Below, piece after piece: positions 1 to 12,299 of a stretch of DNA of 64,000 nucleotides (its first letter is position 1; each line of letters begins with the position of its first letter). This DNA is from Peronospora farinosa (lineage: Eukaryota; Oomycota; Peronosporomycetes; Peronosporales; Peronosporaceae): contig CANTFK010000182.1 of NCBI GenBank assembly GCA_947646735.1, positions 186,001-250,000 of the forward strand. Reading direction: 5' to 3'. The notes under the pieces are model-generated. The model was not told the origin of the DNA. It was given only the letters and a program-made list of their open reading frames with translations, and searched no databases. Position numbers and translations under genes: made by a program.

Positions 1-8
1 CCGAGCGC

Positions 9-476
9 ATGCACAGGACGATCCTGAACATGGCGCGCAGCATGATCTTTGCCAGCCGACTGCCATTGACGTTTTGGGGCGATGCGGTTGAGTACGCGGC
101 GTACATCCTCAACCGCAGCCCAACGAGCGCGAATGCGAAGCGCGCGTCGCCGATTGAGGTAATGACGAAGCAAGTGCCGGATCTGCGCGACATCGTCGCC
201 TTTGGCTCTATCTGCTTGGTCTACCGTGACCCAGGCAAGAACTCGCTCGCGCAGCGCGCACAAGTCGGCGTGATCATTGGGCGGAGCGACGAGACTAAGG
301 GCTTTCGCGTCTTCCTCCAAATGGAGTACAAGATCACGATCACGCAGCATGTGCGCAACATCGAGACGCTCAGCGCAGAGAAGAATGGTCAGCTGCAGCG
401 CGCGCTCGAGTATGTATACTCATGCCGTGGAGACAGCGGCAACAACAACAAAAAACAAAGAGTCGCCGGCTGCTGA
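9..476 (+). pseudogene. pol: Copia integrase C-terminal fragment
   Basis: The translation opens with the HRTILNMARSM-type segment that follows the catalytic Glu of copia integrases, then FWGDAVEYAAYILNRSPT and the conserved IVAFGS and RNIETLS motifs. The same motifs occur in the intact copia polyprotein at 17333-21865. The frame closes in a Gln/Asn-rich linker. The linker continues in another frame (about 415-640, with the KKSKSWTR-type basic segment) before the reverse transcriptase frame begins. Confidence 0.85.
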
Positions 477-639
477 CGATGCCGCATCGCCGACGATACG
501 CATCGGCAAGAAGAAATCGAAGTCGTGGACACGCGCGGCTCACCGGACGCGCGGCGCTACCAAGGCGGCCGCCGATCAGGAGGAGCCAGCTGGCGACGAC
601 AGCGTGGTGGCTCATGTGTATGAGTGCGATCCCAAGGAA

Positions 640-2236
640 CTACGGAGAAGCGCTACGCAGCACTAAGCGTGAAGGCTGGGAAAAGGCCATGCGCGAAGAG
701 CTCCAAGCCCTAGAAGACAATGGCGTGTGGCGCTTGATCAAGCGACCTCCAGGCAGCAACACTCTGCACACGAAGTGGGTTTTCAAGACCAAGACCGACG
801 CGCACGGTGAGATAGAGCGCTTGAAGGCTCGACTGGTCGCCTGCGGCAACGAGCAAGTTTTTGGGGTCGACTACCAGCTTACATTTGCGGCTGTCATGGA
901 CATGTCGACCGTGAAGGTGATCTTGGTGGTTGCGGCGATATGGGGTGTCCCAGCAAAGCATGGCGACATCCCCAACGCGTATGTCAAGGCTGACAAGGAA
1001 GCGCACTTGGAAATACTACTCCAGGTGCCGCAGGCAATGACAATCGATCAAGACGCGCTCAAGATGGTAGGCGCAGCGACAAAGAAGGAAGTAGTGCTGC
1101 AGCTACGAAAGAGCCTGTACGGCCTCAAGCAGGCTGGCCGACTCTGGAGCCAGCTCCTGCACGCTCGACTGCTCGAAGCCGGCTTCCGGCAATGTATTTC
1201 CGACATGTGTCTATACTACCAAGTCGAGGGTGGACAGTTGGTCATCGTGGGCGTCTACGTCGACGATCTACTTGCTACCGGCACGGACGCTGCAGCCGTC
1301 GACCGATTCTTCGTCAAGCTCGGCAGCTTGTCGATCAAGGACCTCGGCACCGTTAGCAAGTTCCTCGGCATGCGTGTCACGATTGATAACAGTGGCGGCT
1401 ACGTGCTTGACCAGGCCGAGGCGATCGGCGAGCTCCTGCGTGAGCATGGGCTCGAGGATGCAAACCCGACGAAAGCACCAATTGGGGCTGACTGCTACGA
1501 CGTGCTACCAGATGACAGCGCGCTGCTCACCGAGACTAAGGTGCAGAAGGCGCCAACAATCAAGACGTTCCAGTCCCTCGTCGGCAGTCTTCTGTGGATC
1601 GCGCGTTGCACACGGCCGGAAATTGCGTTCGCCGTGCACAAGGCGACGCGTCAGACTCATCAGCCGCGAATCCACGATATGAAGCTTGCCAAACGCATCG
1701 CGCGGTACCTGAAGGGGACGCGGGACTACAAGCTTCGGATGAAACCAGCGAAGCACCTCGACGGCAAGATCCAGCTCGAGGCGTACTCGGACGCCGATTT
1801 TGCGGCGGAAAAGAGTGACAGAAAGTCCTTGACTGGCGGCATCATCCGCCTGAACGGCATGCCGGTCAGCTGGACGTCGAAGAAGCAAGGCGGCGTCTCG
1901 CTCTCGACGATGGAAGCGGAGTTCGTCGCTGCATCGGAGCAGGCGCGCGAGCTTCTTGGTATCAGGGAGATGCTAACCGAGATCGGTAAGCCGCCGGCGC
2001 TACCGATGGTACTCCACGTCGACAATCAGGCGGCACTGAAGCAGCTGGCAGGCGAGGCGTCATCTCTAAAGGCCAAGCACATCGATGTTCGCACGAAGTT
2101 CGTGTGCGACTTCGCTCGACGCGGGATCATCGTGTCGCAGTACGTCCGCTCGGAGCAACAACTAGCGGATCTTTTGACGAAGGCGCTAGATGCAGTCAAG
2201 CTCGCGGCGCTGTGTGAGATGATCAGCCTAGGTTAG
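640..2236 (+). CDS. pol: Copia reverse transcriptase / RNase H
   Basis: The frame is open from 422, but recognisable copia sequence starts near 640 (NYGEALRS). It contains the copia reverse transcriptase with KARLVACG, SLYGLKQAGRLW and the catalytic YVDD near 1257-1268. RNase H follows, with DADFAAEKSDRKS, the STMEAEF motif and the DNQAA motif. It ends in ADLLTKALDAV at a TAG just before the purine tract and the LTR. The domains are uninterrupted, but the enzyme would need two frame corrections upstream to join integrase. It replicates a retrotransposon and has no host role. Confidence 0.88.
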
Positions 2237-2262
2237 GACGGTAAGTCGTAGCCGAGGAGGAG

Positions 2263-2516
2263 TGTTAGAAAAAGGCACGGTTGAAGTTACAGTTGAGGAA
2301 ACGGCTGACGACTTAGGAAGGCGTTCGAGGATCAGTTGAGCGATTGATTGGACAGGTGCGTGGATGGGTGATTGATTGGACAAGAGTGATGGAGAACAAG
2401 AACAACTAGTCCATCATGCTAGCACGAAAAAGATAACACTAATAACAATGTCAGAATCCTTTTATCACAGTGCCGCCGACTTCCTCTCTACAGCTTGCAT
2501 CATGGCAAGCGAACAC
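2263..2516 (+). repeat. 3' LTR of copia F1
   Basis: It starts TGTTAG directly after the purine tract and ends CGAACA, giving the TG...CA ends of an LTR. The inverted copy at 30258-30510 has the same boundaries; homology stops at both ends, which fixes the length at about 254 bp. Confidence 0.85.
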
Positions 2517-3772
2517 CAGGCGATATTGAAGCTACGATGCACGCATACAAACATTACATATCAGCACGGATTACTAAGATCTATCAATGGTCACATTACT
2601 GCATCATTCTTAATCTAGTCTAGGAGCACAAGATGCAAAAAATAGCTAGTACTGCTCTGACACGTATGATTTAACACTTACACCAGCGTAGTTAAGTCCC
2701 TGACCAATATCCATGCTGATGTAATAAGTGCTTTTACACGGTATGGGATTAGACTGAAGACATAGAACTTGACAAACCAGCAAGTCGCTTTAAAGCTAAG
2801 AAACCTACGTCATCAATTACTTGTAGACTCTTTGGATACATTCACAAAGTCTGGTAGCTGTTCTACTCAGTGTGTGGAGATTAAATTTTTGGGTGAACCT
2901 AAGGCCAGAGATGTCAACATCGTTCAGGTTGTACATTAAGTACCTAGGGGCAAAACCACTACGCTCTCAACCAACGGCAACTTTAATGCACTCAGACCAA
3001 AAGTTTGAAAGAAAGATCACCCCCTTACAAATGAAGATGATTGTGACAAGAGTACAAGTGTATGAAAATATAGTATCCACCAACTTGATTGCTGCGCATT
3101 AACATCCCATTCAACAAGCATTCACGATATGGAGCACCTTCAAAACTTTACCAGAAGCAAATAACTGCATCTTCTCATTTCGTTCACTTACATCAAGCTA
3201 GGCGCTATCTCATCTTCGTCGAAGTTTGTACTGCATCACGTAATCGATCTATTGAAACTGATAAGCCAAACGCTTGAGAACTTGTGATGTAGTTTGTACT
3301 ATGAAAAAAATTTACGGACGCGTTTGATTGTCGCCTCACCATACAGTAGTGAGTAGTCATTCATTTTTAATTCAGAATCTCCGCGAACGAGATCAGCACG
3401 ACGTCAGTTTCAAAGTCATTGCTGATGCACTGTACTCTACTAAATCACTACGTTACTTGTTGCCACTGACACCGGTTCCAAATGAGCTTTATCGCCTTCG
3501 CTAACAAATTAATGACGACAGACTGGCATTCCAGAAGCTGCAGCATTATAGAGCTAGCATATTCACGACTCGTGCCGGAGGAGTAATATACATTTGCACT
3601 GCCGTGGCCATTCGGACTTCAAAGTTGCCATCATGAACATTTTGACTGCGCGGTGTTTTTCTTGTGCATGTCTAGATCAACTTATCAAGTTAAGCATACC
3701 CCGTTACACGCGTGAAGAGAATGTAATGCACAGCGATAGTCCTCAATGTAGCACTGCCGATCATTTCGCTCT
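2517..3772. other. Unassigned spacer, no gene recognised
   Basis: AT-rich sequence between copia F1 and copia G. Only short open frames without recognisable motifs occur on either strand. No terminal repeats or known coding remnant were seen. Confidence 0.6.
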
Positions 3773-3966
3773 TGTAGAGGATCACGAATTACGACAGTGA
3801 TGTGTGTGTCGTGAAAAGGGCAACTTGCACGGACAGTGTTCTTCGAATGATCTGGATTGTGTGATCAGTTTATGAAGGGTTTATACATTCACTTTAGTAG
3901 TAGATTAACTCTTAATAATACTTTTCATTTGGCAGCACAGAGAAGTAGTTGAGCTACCTCGTTACA
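3773..3966 (+). repeat. 5' LTR of copia G
   Basis: A 194-bp repeat with TGTAGAGG at the start and GTTACA at the end. It matches 8245-8436 with only a few differences and a short indel near the end. Confidence 0.93.
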
Positions 3967-3980
3967 GGTTATGAGCCCAA
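3967..3980 (+). promoter_or_regulatory. Primer-binding site of copia G (half-tRNA-iMet type)
   Basis: The 14 bases GGTTATGAGCCCAA abut the 5' LTR. Their complement contains GGGCTCATAACC, the anticodon stem-loop of eukaryotic initiator tRNA-Met, as in elements primed by a cleaved half-tRNA (Drosophila copia is the known case). The same 14 bases adjoin the 5' LTR of the unrelated copia E. The ATG of gag lies inside the site at 3971. Confidence 0.75.
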
Positions 3981-4740
3981 ATAGGTTGTCTCCTGATGAC
4001 ATCCTCACGGATGACAATTACTCCATGTGGGAATTTAATGCACGCATGACACTTGCGCTCAAGGATCTTTTGGATCACGTTTTGATTAAGCCAGAGTGGG
4101 CAGTGCTGCGGGAGAATCCCGGATGGAAGTCGCCGATATGAAGGCTCTGGCTGTACTGGTGAAGCTACTCCCTCCAAGCTATCAGTGCATGGTTCGGGAA
4201 TGTGAGTCTGCTTTTTTGAGGCTTGGGAGGTTCTGAAGACTTTTTGCGAAGACAAATCTTCACAAACGAGTGCAACTTCGGAAAGAATTACATGAATTTG
4301 TGATGGAGACTGGTACGAGTCTTATGGACCATCTACTAAAATTTGATGAGCTGTGTCTCAAGCTCAGAGCTAACGGTGACAGCATGGATGATGATGAAAA
4401 GCTAGTTTTGCTTTTGGGAAGTTTATCATCCGAATACGATGATATGGTGCGCACTATTGAGGCGCACAGCAACGTGACGCTGTTAGACGCAAAAAAGATG
4501 CTCCGCCGGGAGTATGACACTATTCAGAATCGAGACAAAAAGGAAACCGCTTTTACGGCACACGCTCAACGTAATGAACCTCGACGCTTTTAAAGTAACC
4601 GAGGACATCGTGGACAAGAAGAAAATCGAGATCGCTACCAATTTTGAGAAAAGGAAAAGATAATGCGAGTTTTCAAGGCAAATGCTTTGCGTGTGGCCGG
4701 CATGGACACAAGAGATCCCAGTGTCGTAACGTGAAACCAT
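3971..4740 (+). pseudogene. gag: Copia G gag remnant
   Basis: The start codon at 3971 gives MSPNRLSPDDILTDDNYSMW, the N-terminal pattern of copia capsid (UBN2-type) proteins. A stop and frame changes occur before 4270. From 4270 a long frame carries the rest of the capsid. A CCHC zinc knuckle (CFACGRHGHKRSQC) lies at about 4681-4722. The protein would form the particle and bind RNA; this copy cannot produce it in one piece. Confidence 0.8.
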
Positions 4741-4779
4741 CGAGACCTGGTGATGAATTCGTTTTTCGGCATTCCGTGA

Positions 4780-5900
4780 CGAACCAATTTCGAATTCAAC
4801 TTGGTTGCTGGATAGTGGGGCAAGTCGTCATATGACTGATGACAAGCGTAAATTTGTGGAATACGAAGATTTAAGTACCCCAATTTACATCACTGTGGCA
4901 AATGGACATCAGTTGAAGGCGCAAGGAACAGGCGCAGTTCGATTTATACTCGAGAATTGTCGTACAGTCAAACTTACGGAGGTGTTACATGTGCCTGGGC
5001 TAGACAAGAAACTTGTGTCTGTAGCAGCGTTGACGGCCCGAGGCGTGCTTGTTCAGTTCAAGCGCGATCAAGCAGTTTTGATAAGTGACGACGTGACTGT
5101 AGCAGTAATTAACGAGTGGGAAAGCTGGTTGTGTGGAATGTAAAACAACATATCACGTTAGAGGCACACAAGGCTGAGAGCAGTGGTGCGATAAATGACA
5201 CTAGTGGACTGTGGCACGCTCGCCTCGGTCATGTGTCTACGAAAAAAATTATGCAAGCGATGTAGTCTTGCGATGGTATTTCAAGAGTTGTCGCATCTGA
5301 TGGCGGTGTATGTGATGGATGTGCACGCGGAAAAATGACAAACAGCCCGTTCAGTCATACTTCAGGAAGTGAAGTTAAAACAAGTCGACCACAAGAGGTT
5401 GTACACACCAATCTAATGGGACCTATGAGCCCGAAGTCGAAAGGTGGGGCTCTATATGTACTCACATTTATCGACGACTACAGTCGTTTTGTCTACGTAT
5501 ACTTGCTAGCAGCAAAGTCCCAAGTTTTTGAACGATTTCAGGAATTTCGTGCTATGGTGGAGAAGCAAACGGATTGCAAAATTAAATGCATCCGTTGTGA
5601 CAATGGTGGAGATTATACGAATCATCGCTTCAACAAGTACTGTGCAGATCTAGGGATTATCCACTAGACGAGCGTGCCGTACAATCCTCAACAAAACGGC
5701 TTAGCATAAAGGATGAATCGAACTCTTGTCGAGATGGCCCGATCAATGATACATCACATGGAAGTTGATCTTTCTTGGTGGGGTGAGGCGATCATGGCGG
5801 CTGCTTACACCATCAATCGAATTTCGAATACCGCGCGACCCAACGCTAGTCCATTTGAAACTCTGTAAGGGTCGAAGCCAGACCTAAGTCATTTTCGTGT
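4780..5900 (+). pseudogene. pol: Copia G protease and integrase remnant
   Basis: The aspartic protease motif LDSGASRHM starts at 4808. The GAG-pre-integrase segment with LWHARLGHVS lies near 5209 and the integrase core follows (VVHTNLMGPM, FIDDYSRFVYVYL, CDNGGDY). In-frame stops near 5140, 5263, 5665, 5705 and 5866 break the frame. Downstream, 6013-6732 carries an acidic linker before reverse transcriptase. Confidence 0.85.
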
Positions 5901-6012
5901 CTTTTGGTCGACTGGGTATCTACGAGTCGCGGATTGCAAGCGCACTAAATGGAACAGCAAGGCCTACAAGTGTATTTTTCTCAGGTATTCGGAAAATTCA
6001 AACGCGTACCGA

Positions 6013-8237
6013 GTGTGGGATATTGCGAAAGGACAATTGGTTACGACTAGGTTCCTTACGCTAAATGAGAGTCCTCCTTCGCGGTACAAAGATGTTGTTG
6101 TTTTAGGTGAACCTTTAGCTCAATGCAATCATTATCATGATGATTTAGACGAAGTAAAGGTGGAAGTACCTGATTTGAACAAGAATAACGAGGATGACGA
6201 AATGGACGTTGATGAAACTGCTGACAATGATACTAGTTGGGAAGACATGGTTGTGGATGCGTCTGGAGATCTCAATCAGTCGCATAACTTAGATGTTGTT
6301 CCGATTGAGGGGGAGCGCACAGACATACAAGTCATTGACACAAACAATTCGATGATAAGTCGTACTTCACACGAATCGGTCGCTGGAAGTAGCAATAATG
6401 GTACACACATGCTCTCAGGAATACCTGATCAGTCGCGAGCTATTATAGTTTGTGATAATTCCCGTGCCCCAGATGATCGAATGGGGATATACTCAGGGTC
6501 GAACAAAAGACCTTGTAGTACATTCACGTCATCTCGTCTACTCACGAATGATGATTTTGACGATAAGAGGATTGATATACCGCTTTTATCTGATGGATCA
6601 CCTGTCGATGGCGAACATGATGAGCCGGACCCTAAATGTCAATGTGTTGACGACTACGAAATATCGCTTTCTGCTACTGATGTACCAATGAATTTACGAG
6701 AGGCATTACAGTCGATGGACGCAGAAAAATGAAAGGCAGCAATTCAAGTAGAAATTAATGCTCATCTTAAGAACCACACATGGGATGCTGTCTATCGTCC
6801 TCCAGGTGTCAAGGTCATTGGTCACAAGTGGGTATTTGGGTACAAGTACGATGAAAACGGTAAAATTGTTCGTTACAAAGCACGCTTGGTTGCCCTCGGA
6901 TATCTGCAAACGCATGGTTTGATTGCTTTGATACAAATTCACCGGTGGCATGCTCAAACACGATTCGTGTATTTTTGACTGTTTGTTGCAGTATGCAATA
7001 TGTAATTCGGCAATTTGACGTGGAAACGGCGTTTTTGAATGGTGATTTGGAAGAAGACGTTTACATGGAGGCACCATATGGAATTGAAATTGCACCTGGA
7101 ATGGTGTGCAAACTACGACGCAGTTTATATGGGTTGAAACAAGCGGCTGCGGTTTGGCACAAGAAAATATGCTCTGTGTTTTCGGCCATGGGCTTCGAAC
7201 AATGTCGAGCAGAACCATGTCTTTTGTTCGACGCAATAATGCAAGCAATAAGTCACCCACATACATAGTCTTGTATGTGGACGACCTCCTTATTGGATGC
7301 AAGTCAGATGCAGAGGCGGACACGATTTATAAGGAATTGTCAGAACATTTTACTGTCAAGTCACTTGAAGCTGCGCGGTTTATTTTGGGCATGGAAGTTA
7401 ACTATTCACAAGAAAAGGGGGAGTTGGTGTTGAAACAGTCCCTATTTATTATGAAGTTGGTCTCGAAGTTTGAGCAAAACGAAGCTTATGCACTTCGCAA
7501 CCCTGTCTGCGCAGGACAGGACCTAACTCCGGATGAAACACACCCAGTGGTTTAAAACATTACTTCGTATCGCAGATTGGTCGTCTCTCTGCTGTATATT
7601 GCGAATGCAACGCGACCGGACATAAGCTTTCGCGATGTCAGTATTATCGCAGTACTTGGACCAACCACGACAGATGCACTGGCGAGCGGCTTTACGCGTT
7701 TTACACTATCTCATGGGAACAAAATAGCACGGAATTAAGTATAAGGAATCAGACGGCAAAAAGATGATGCTTTGGGCATACTCGCGAAGTGGGGAAATGA
7801 TAAGAAAACTCGTCGATCTACGTCTGGAGTGTTGATTTACTCGGAGGTGCAGCTTCGTATACAAAAGCAAACGCCAAAGTTCGGTGGCTTTATCCTCTGC
7901 GGAAGCGGAATATATGGCACTGGCACTAGATACGCAAGAAGTTATGTGGATTCGTTATTTGCTGAAAGAGATGGGTGTCACATGTAAGACTGCGACTACA
8001 GTGCACATGGACAACAAGTCGGCTATAAGTATTGCGACGAATCAGGGATATACTCCAAGAGCTAAGCCCATTGACCTTAGGATGCATTTTGTTCGAGACC
8101 ACATTGAGCAAGGTGATATCCAGCTCAAACATGTTCCGTCAGCTATGCAACTTGCGGATTACCTGACGAAGCCACTTGGTGCTCCGCAATTGATGAGACT
8201 ACGCGATGAAACTGGAATTCGCGAGAGTGCAAGTTGA
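6013..8237 (+). pseudogene. pol: Copia G linker, reverse transcriptase and RNase H remnant
   Basis: After the acidic linker a reverse transcriptase begins near 6706. FDVETAFLNGDLEEDVYMEAP and RRSLYGLKQA are present, and the catalytic YVDDLL lies at about 7274. The frame shifts near 7250 and again after 7555. The RNase H part ends with ALSSAEAEYMAL, the DNKSAI motif and ADYLTKPL near 8160-8180, just before the purine tract. It is non-functional as it stands. Confidence 0.88.
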
Positions 8238-8244
8238 AGGGAAG

Positions 8245-8436
8245 TGTAGAGGATCACGAATTACGACAGTGATGTGTGTGTCGTGAAAAGGGCAACTTGC
8301 ACGGACAGTGTTCTTCGAATGATCTGGATTGTGTGATCAGTTTATGAAGGGTTTATACATTCACTTTAGTAGTAGATTAACTCTTAATACTACTTTTCAT
8401 TTGACAGCACAGAGAAGTAGTTGAGCTATCGTTACA
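8245..8436 (+). repeat. 3' LTR of copia G
   Basis: Starts TGTAGAGG after a purine-rich tract (8232-8244) and ends GTTACA. It is followed by the second copy of the GCTCT duplication. Confidence 0.93.
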
Positions 8437-9050
8437 GCTCTTGCCTTGATAAGTCAAAAAACATGCACTGGAATGGTCGAGGAAGTGCGCTGTACATTCA
8501 ATGCGATTGGACTGACATGTCGCAACGACTGACATTGTAAACTGCAAAAGGTAGCATTCTTTATAGCCGGTGGAATGTGAGTTGGTAAACCTGACGGATC
8601 GAGCTAGTCGAGGCAAACGTGATTGCAAGGCTCTGGCGGTGTACAAGGTTTAATGATTGTGAGAGTTGCCACTCGGCATTATCGGTGTAGACGCGAAGAT
8701 GGGACACGACCTATAGAGTAGAAACTTTGCAAGACAAAGGCGCAATTTGTAACGTAGTGTAGACCATGACAAAGTGTTCTTACGAACACAAAGCTTTACA
8801 AATATGTGAAGATATGCAGTTGATCTTTGCGTCGCACCACATTGCAGAGTCCAGGTACCCGTGTTTCGTTTGCAATGCTACAAATTGTGCGTGACTAGGG
8901 TGCTCAACAACTCATGCAGTATGTCTCGATCTGCATTAGAGATGGTATCCCCACCACAAAGCTCTATTTATTTTCTGTACCCGGTTACCACACGTTCCAA
9001 TGTCAGCATGCTGAGATCACAGCTTTCGCGCTGACTGGTGGAAGGCAAAA
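8437..9050. other. Unassigned spacer between copia G and gypsy C
   Basis: About 610 bp without recognisable coding sequence or repeats. Its right end is the TSD of gypsy C. The short frame starting near 8914 runs into the LTR and is not a gene. Confidence 0.6.
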
Positions 9051-9689
9051 TGTAGCGGAGCTGCACAGCTCTTTAGCCAGAGGAAGACTTTCGGCTGGAA
9101 GCCTCTTAGTTCTAGAGAACTATATAGAGTTAAGGCTAAAAGCCACTTAGTTCTAAGGAACTAATTAAACGACTTAAAGTCACCCTGTTTCAAGGAAGTA
9201 GGAGAGACTTTTAGTCAGCAAGCAATAAGCTTAAAGTTCAGAGAACCACCGCACAGAGTGCAAGAACAAGCTAGAAGCTTAGGGGTTCAGAGAACCAACG
9301 CACGAAGTGCACAAGAGAAAAAGTCAGAACGACTTGTGATCTTAAACCCAAAAGGAGAACTGATTTTATTTATGCATTAAGATTTTATGAATAGTTCTAC
9401 TCTAAGTACCCTACACTAGATTAATTATTATAAGAGTAATTATTATATGCAGACTTTGCTATTGGACGACGTATCGTCTAAACATCTGTGTATGATGTAC
9501 TTAATACAGCGTTAGTGATTTATCGAATCCCAATCGATAAGATACGGTATTACCGAATACCGTATCTTTAACGCTCATAATTAATACCTCTCTAAAGAGA
9601 AGTATAATAATGCATTATATGCAACACAAAGAGGAGTTCAACCGTAAACTCTCGGAAAGACGCTACAACCGTCGTGTAACCCCGTTACA
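9051..9689 (-). repeat. 3' LTR of gypsy C
   Basis: On the plus strand it runs from TGTAGCGG to GTTACA. The adjacent CCCTCCCCCACC is the purine tract (PPT) read on the minus strand. The LTR holds several perfect short palindromes, such as TTAGTTCTAGAGAAC-type units. Confidence 0.93.
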
Positions 9690-9800
9690 CCCTCCCCCAC
9701 CAGACTGACGTTCCCATACAATGTCACTCGACATCTTTCCTTGTAGAGGTAGTGCTTTAGCGAACGTTTAAAACCTCATGGTTTGTTCACGGCACATAAC

Positions 9801-11089
9801 ATGACGCCTCCTGGCAGTGAGTCACAGACTTCGGGACCTCATTGAAGACAATTTTGACGAAGCGGTTGATTGCGTAGGTGACACCGTCTTTGTGGGACCC
9901 GATGGGTCCCCTTTAGCCACCCTCACGAGTGAAGATGACACTATTCATGCACCGAATCCGTTCCCTGACCGTGGTGCTGCAGATGCGCTAACAGCGTTAC
10001 GTGACCCGCCTGACGTATCATCAACGGTGACGGTTACCAACCCACTCGACGAGCAGCAACAGCAGACCATCGACCAAAAGGAAGGTGCCAAGCGCCGGAC
10101 GAAGAATATGGCGAGACTTCAGGACCACCGACAGTACAGGTTCAAGCCACCTACGGTGGAAGAACGCCTATAGGAAGCATCTGGGCATTCCCTTTCTGGC
10201 TGGACCATTGGGCCTGAGGATGTTGCCACGCGCACGGCACTCCGACAACAATATCTGAAACCAAACATTACTACACAAAGCCAATACTTGGCACGCCTTA
10301 ACAGGCAAGTGCGCGGTGCGCCAGTTCCTCCCATAAAGAATGTTCCCATCCTTCTGTTCGCGGGGTAAACCGAGGACGAAAAAGACACGGCTTTTAGCCG
10401 CTGGGAGCATTATGCGCGACGTTTAAGCAGCATGTGGGCCCTACGGGCAAGTGCCGATGTGGTAGATGTTCGATTTGAACGGAAAATGCGTTACGATTAC
10501 GCTAAATTGAAGGCCCGGGGAAAGTTGAAATCCCAACGAACGCATTATGCGTCTACCCCAATGTTTCAGCTACACCTGTAGCCGCGAGTCCACGACAGGC
10601 TGAGGCCGCTAACCCGCCCACGCCCACCATTACTGGTGAGAAGCGTCAGCGCCAACAGGCTGACCCTGAGCACGACGCTCAAAAACGTCCACGCGTACGG
10701 GCAGTCCTACCGAAGGGGAGTCTCAAACTCCCATGAGTTCCACGATTCGGGATAACCCCGCCACTTTACCAGATACTGTCTTTGACCATGGCGGCGACGC
10801 TTCTGCAGTAGACGCTCCACATGGAACTGTAGGTTCCCCTGCGCATCGAGAAAAGCCGGAGGAGGCCGGTGTATCGGTACAAGCTCATGCCGAGCTTGTT
10901 CAGGAGGTGCGTACCCTTCGTGAGGAGAGGCAGACGATGAACTCCCGGCTTGAGTCCCTGGAAGAGAGTCGGACCCGAATGCAGGGTCAGCTTGACCTGT
11001 TGGCGCAGATGCTTCGTCCCGCGACAATGCCGATGAGCTCGGCGCGAGCGCCTCAACGTTTACTTGGGACGGATCCCGATATGGTTTGA
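9801..11089 (+). pseudogene. Antisense accessory ORF remnant of gypsy C
   Basis: Between the 3' LTR and the end of pol the plus strand holds a coding-like remnant broken by stops near 10171, 10366 and 10578. The N-terminal part is acidic and low in complexity. A middle part contains RWEHYARRLSSMW (about 10400-10437). The last part (10733-11089) has a coiled coil, QEVRTLREERQTMNSRLESL. The order (disordered acidic region, helical Trp-rich part, coiled coil) matches the antisense ORFs of gypsy A/B and D. The final part overlaps the pol chromodomain (10707-11201, minus). No known family was recognised. Confidence 0.6.
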
Positions 11090-12282
11090 GCATGCCGACA
11101 TAGAACACAGGATGTGTACGCAATCTGCGCGGCAAGTTAAGTGTATACGCTGTGCCTTTCTTGGCAATGACCGTAAAGGGTCCGATAAAGCGCGGACGCA
11201 ACTTCGTCTTAAAAGACAGCAGATACTACATTGGTAGGCAGATTTTTAGCGTTTAGTAATACTTGGTCTCCAACCTCATAATCATTAATACAACTTCTGT
11301 CTTTAGCATCTGCATATTCTTTTTGTTTATCTTGACTATCAGCCATTGCATCTTGCACATGTCGTAAGACATTTAGTCGCGTTGCGAGAAACGCATTTAC
11401 CTGTTTCTTAACAGTATTCTGCTGACATCAGCAAGCCGATCGGCAACCTCTCCCCCACCAAGCCCTGAACCACTAGGTGGCATCGTTAACGGAACGCGTG
11501 GGTGTGTGAGACCATTGACATAGAACGGAGTGTAGCCGGTAGAGGCGTGCACGGAATTATTGAGTGCAAGCTCAACTACAGGGAGCATAGCGCTCCATCG
11601 CTTAGGTGTTTCAGCACAAACGCGCGTAGGATATCTTCCACAACGCGATTCACGCGTTCGGTTTGACCATCGGTCTGCGGATGATCCGCTTTGGACATGT
11701 CCAAACGGGTGCCCAGCACCTAAAAGACGGACTTCCAAAATTTACTCGTAAAACGAGGATCACGATCAGAAACAATTGCCACTGGCAAGCCATGTTGGCG
11801 AAACACACGATCGATAAACAGCTCCGCTGTACCCACACCATCGATCGAATCTGGCACAGCCGCTAAGTGAGCCATCTTGCTCAAGCGGTCAACAAAGACC
11901 ACAATACCTGTATTGCCATGCGAATCTTTCGGTAGGCCAAATACAAAGTCCATACTAATGGACTCCCAGCACCCAGTGGGAATAGGCAAACTAGCCAGCG
12001 GCGCTGCCGAATGGGGTGAGTTTTCACCCGTTGACACGTTTCACACGTACGCACATATGTGCTCACCCATTTATATAATTTGGGCCACCAATAACTTTGG
12101 CATACTGCCCCATAGGTCTTTTCACGACCCAAATGACCCCCGATGGCGGTGTCATGTACCTCATAGAGGATACGATACTTCAGGTCCTCGTCGTGAGGAA
12201 CCACAATACGCGGAGGATCCGCCACATCTGTACGATAGTACAACAGCCTCTTTATCGATAGAATATCGATGGAGGCTCGCAC
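10707..12282 (-). pseudogene. pol: Gypsy C integrase and chromodomain remnant
   Basis: On the minus strand the HHCC zinc domain (about 12040-12200, ending CETCQRVK) is followed by the core with SMDFVFGLPKDSHG, VSDRDPRFTSKFW and the VELALNNSVHAS segment. The SH3-like part (RFIGPFTVIAKKG) and a chromodomain (YLVKWRGYPESWNSWE, about 10720-10770) complete it. Several frames are needed, so the protein is broken. The chromodomain marks the element as a chromovirus. Confidence 0.88.
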
Positions 12283-12299
12283 GTAATCGTGCCGACAAT

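Larger units (their letters stand above)
1..2516 (+). mobile_element. Ty1/copia element F1, 3' part (5' end outside window)
   Basis: The end of the integrase core, the reverse transcriptase, RNase H, a purine-rich tract (2251-2262) and a 3' LTR follow in normal copia order. The reading frame changes twice, near 415 and near 640, so the copy cannot make one continuous polyprotein. A second copy (F2, 30258 to about 33530, minus) is almost identical and shares both frame changes. The sequence after the LTR differs between the two copies, so they are separate insertions rather than one duplicated segment. Confidence 0.9.
3773..8436 (+). mobile_element. Ty1/copia element G, complete but decayed
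   Basis: Two short LTRs (3773-3966 and 8245-8436) enclose gag, protease, integrase, reverse transcriptase and RNase H in copia order. The element is flanked by the 5-bp duplication GCTCT at 3768-3772 and 8437-8441, which proves one transposition event. Frameshifts and stops break every large domain. The primer-binding site directly follows the 5' LTR and the purine tract precedes the 3' LTR. Confidence 0.95.

Noticed and set aside
2872..3277. Short frames in the 2.5-3.8-kb spacer
   Set aside because: Low-complexity, overlapping, without motifs or paralogues; expected by chance in AT-rich DNA.
8914..9150. 78-codon frame upstream of gypsy C
   Set aside because: It crosses the TSD and runs into the LTR, so it is not a pre-existing gene.
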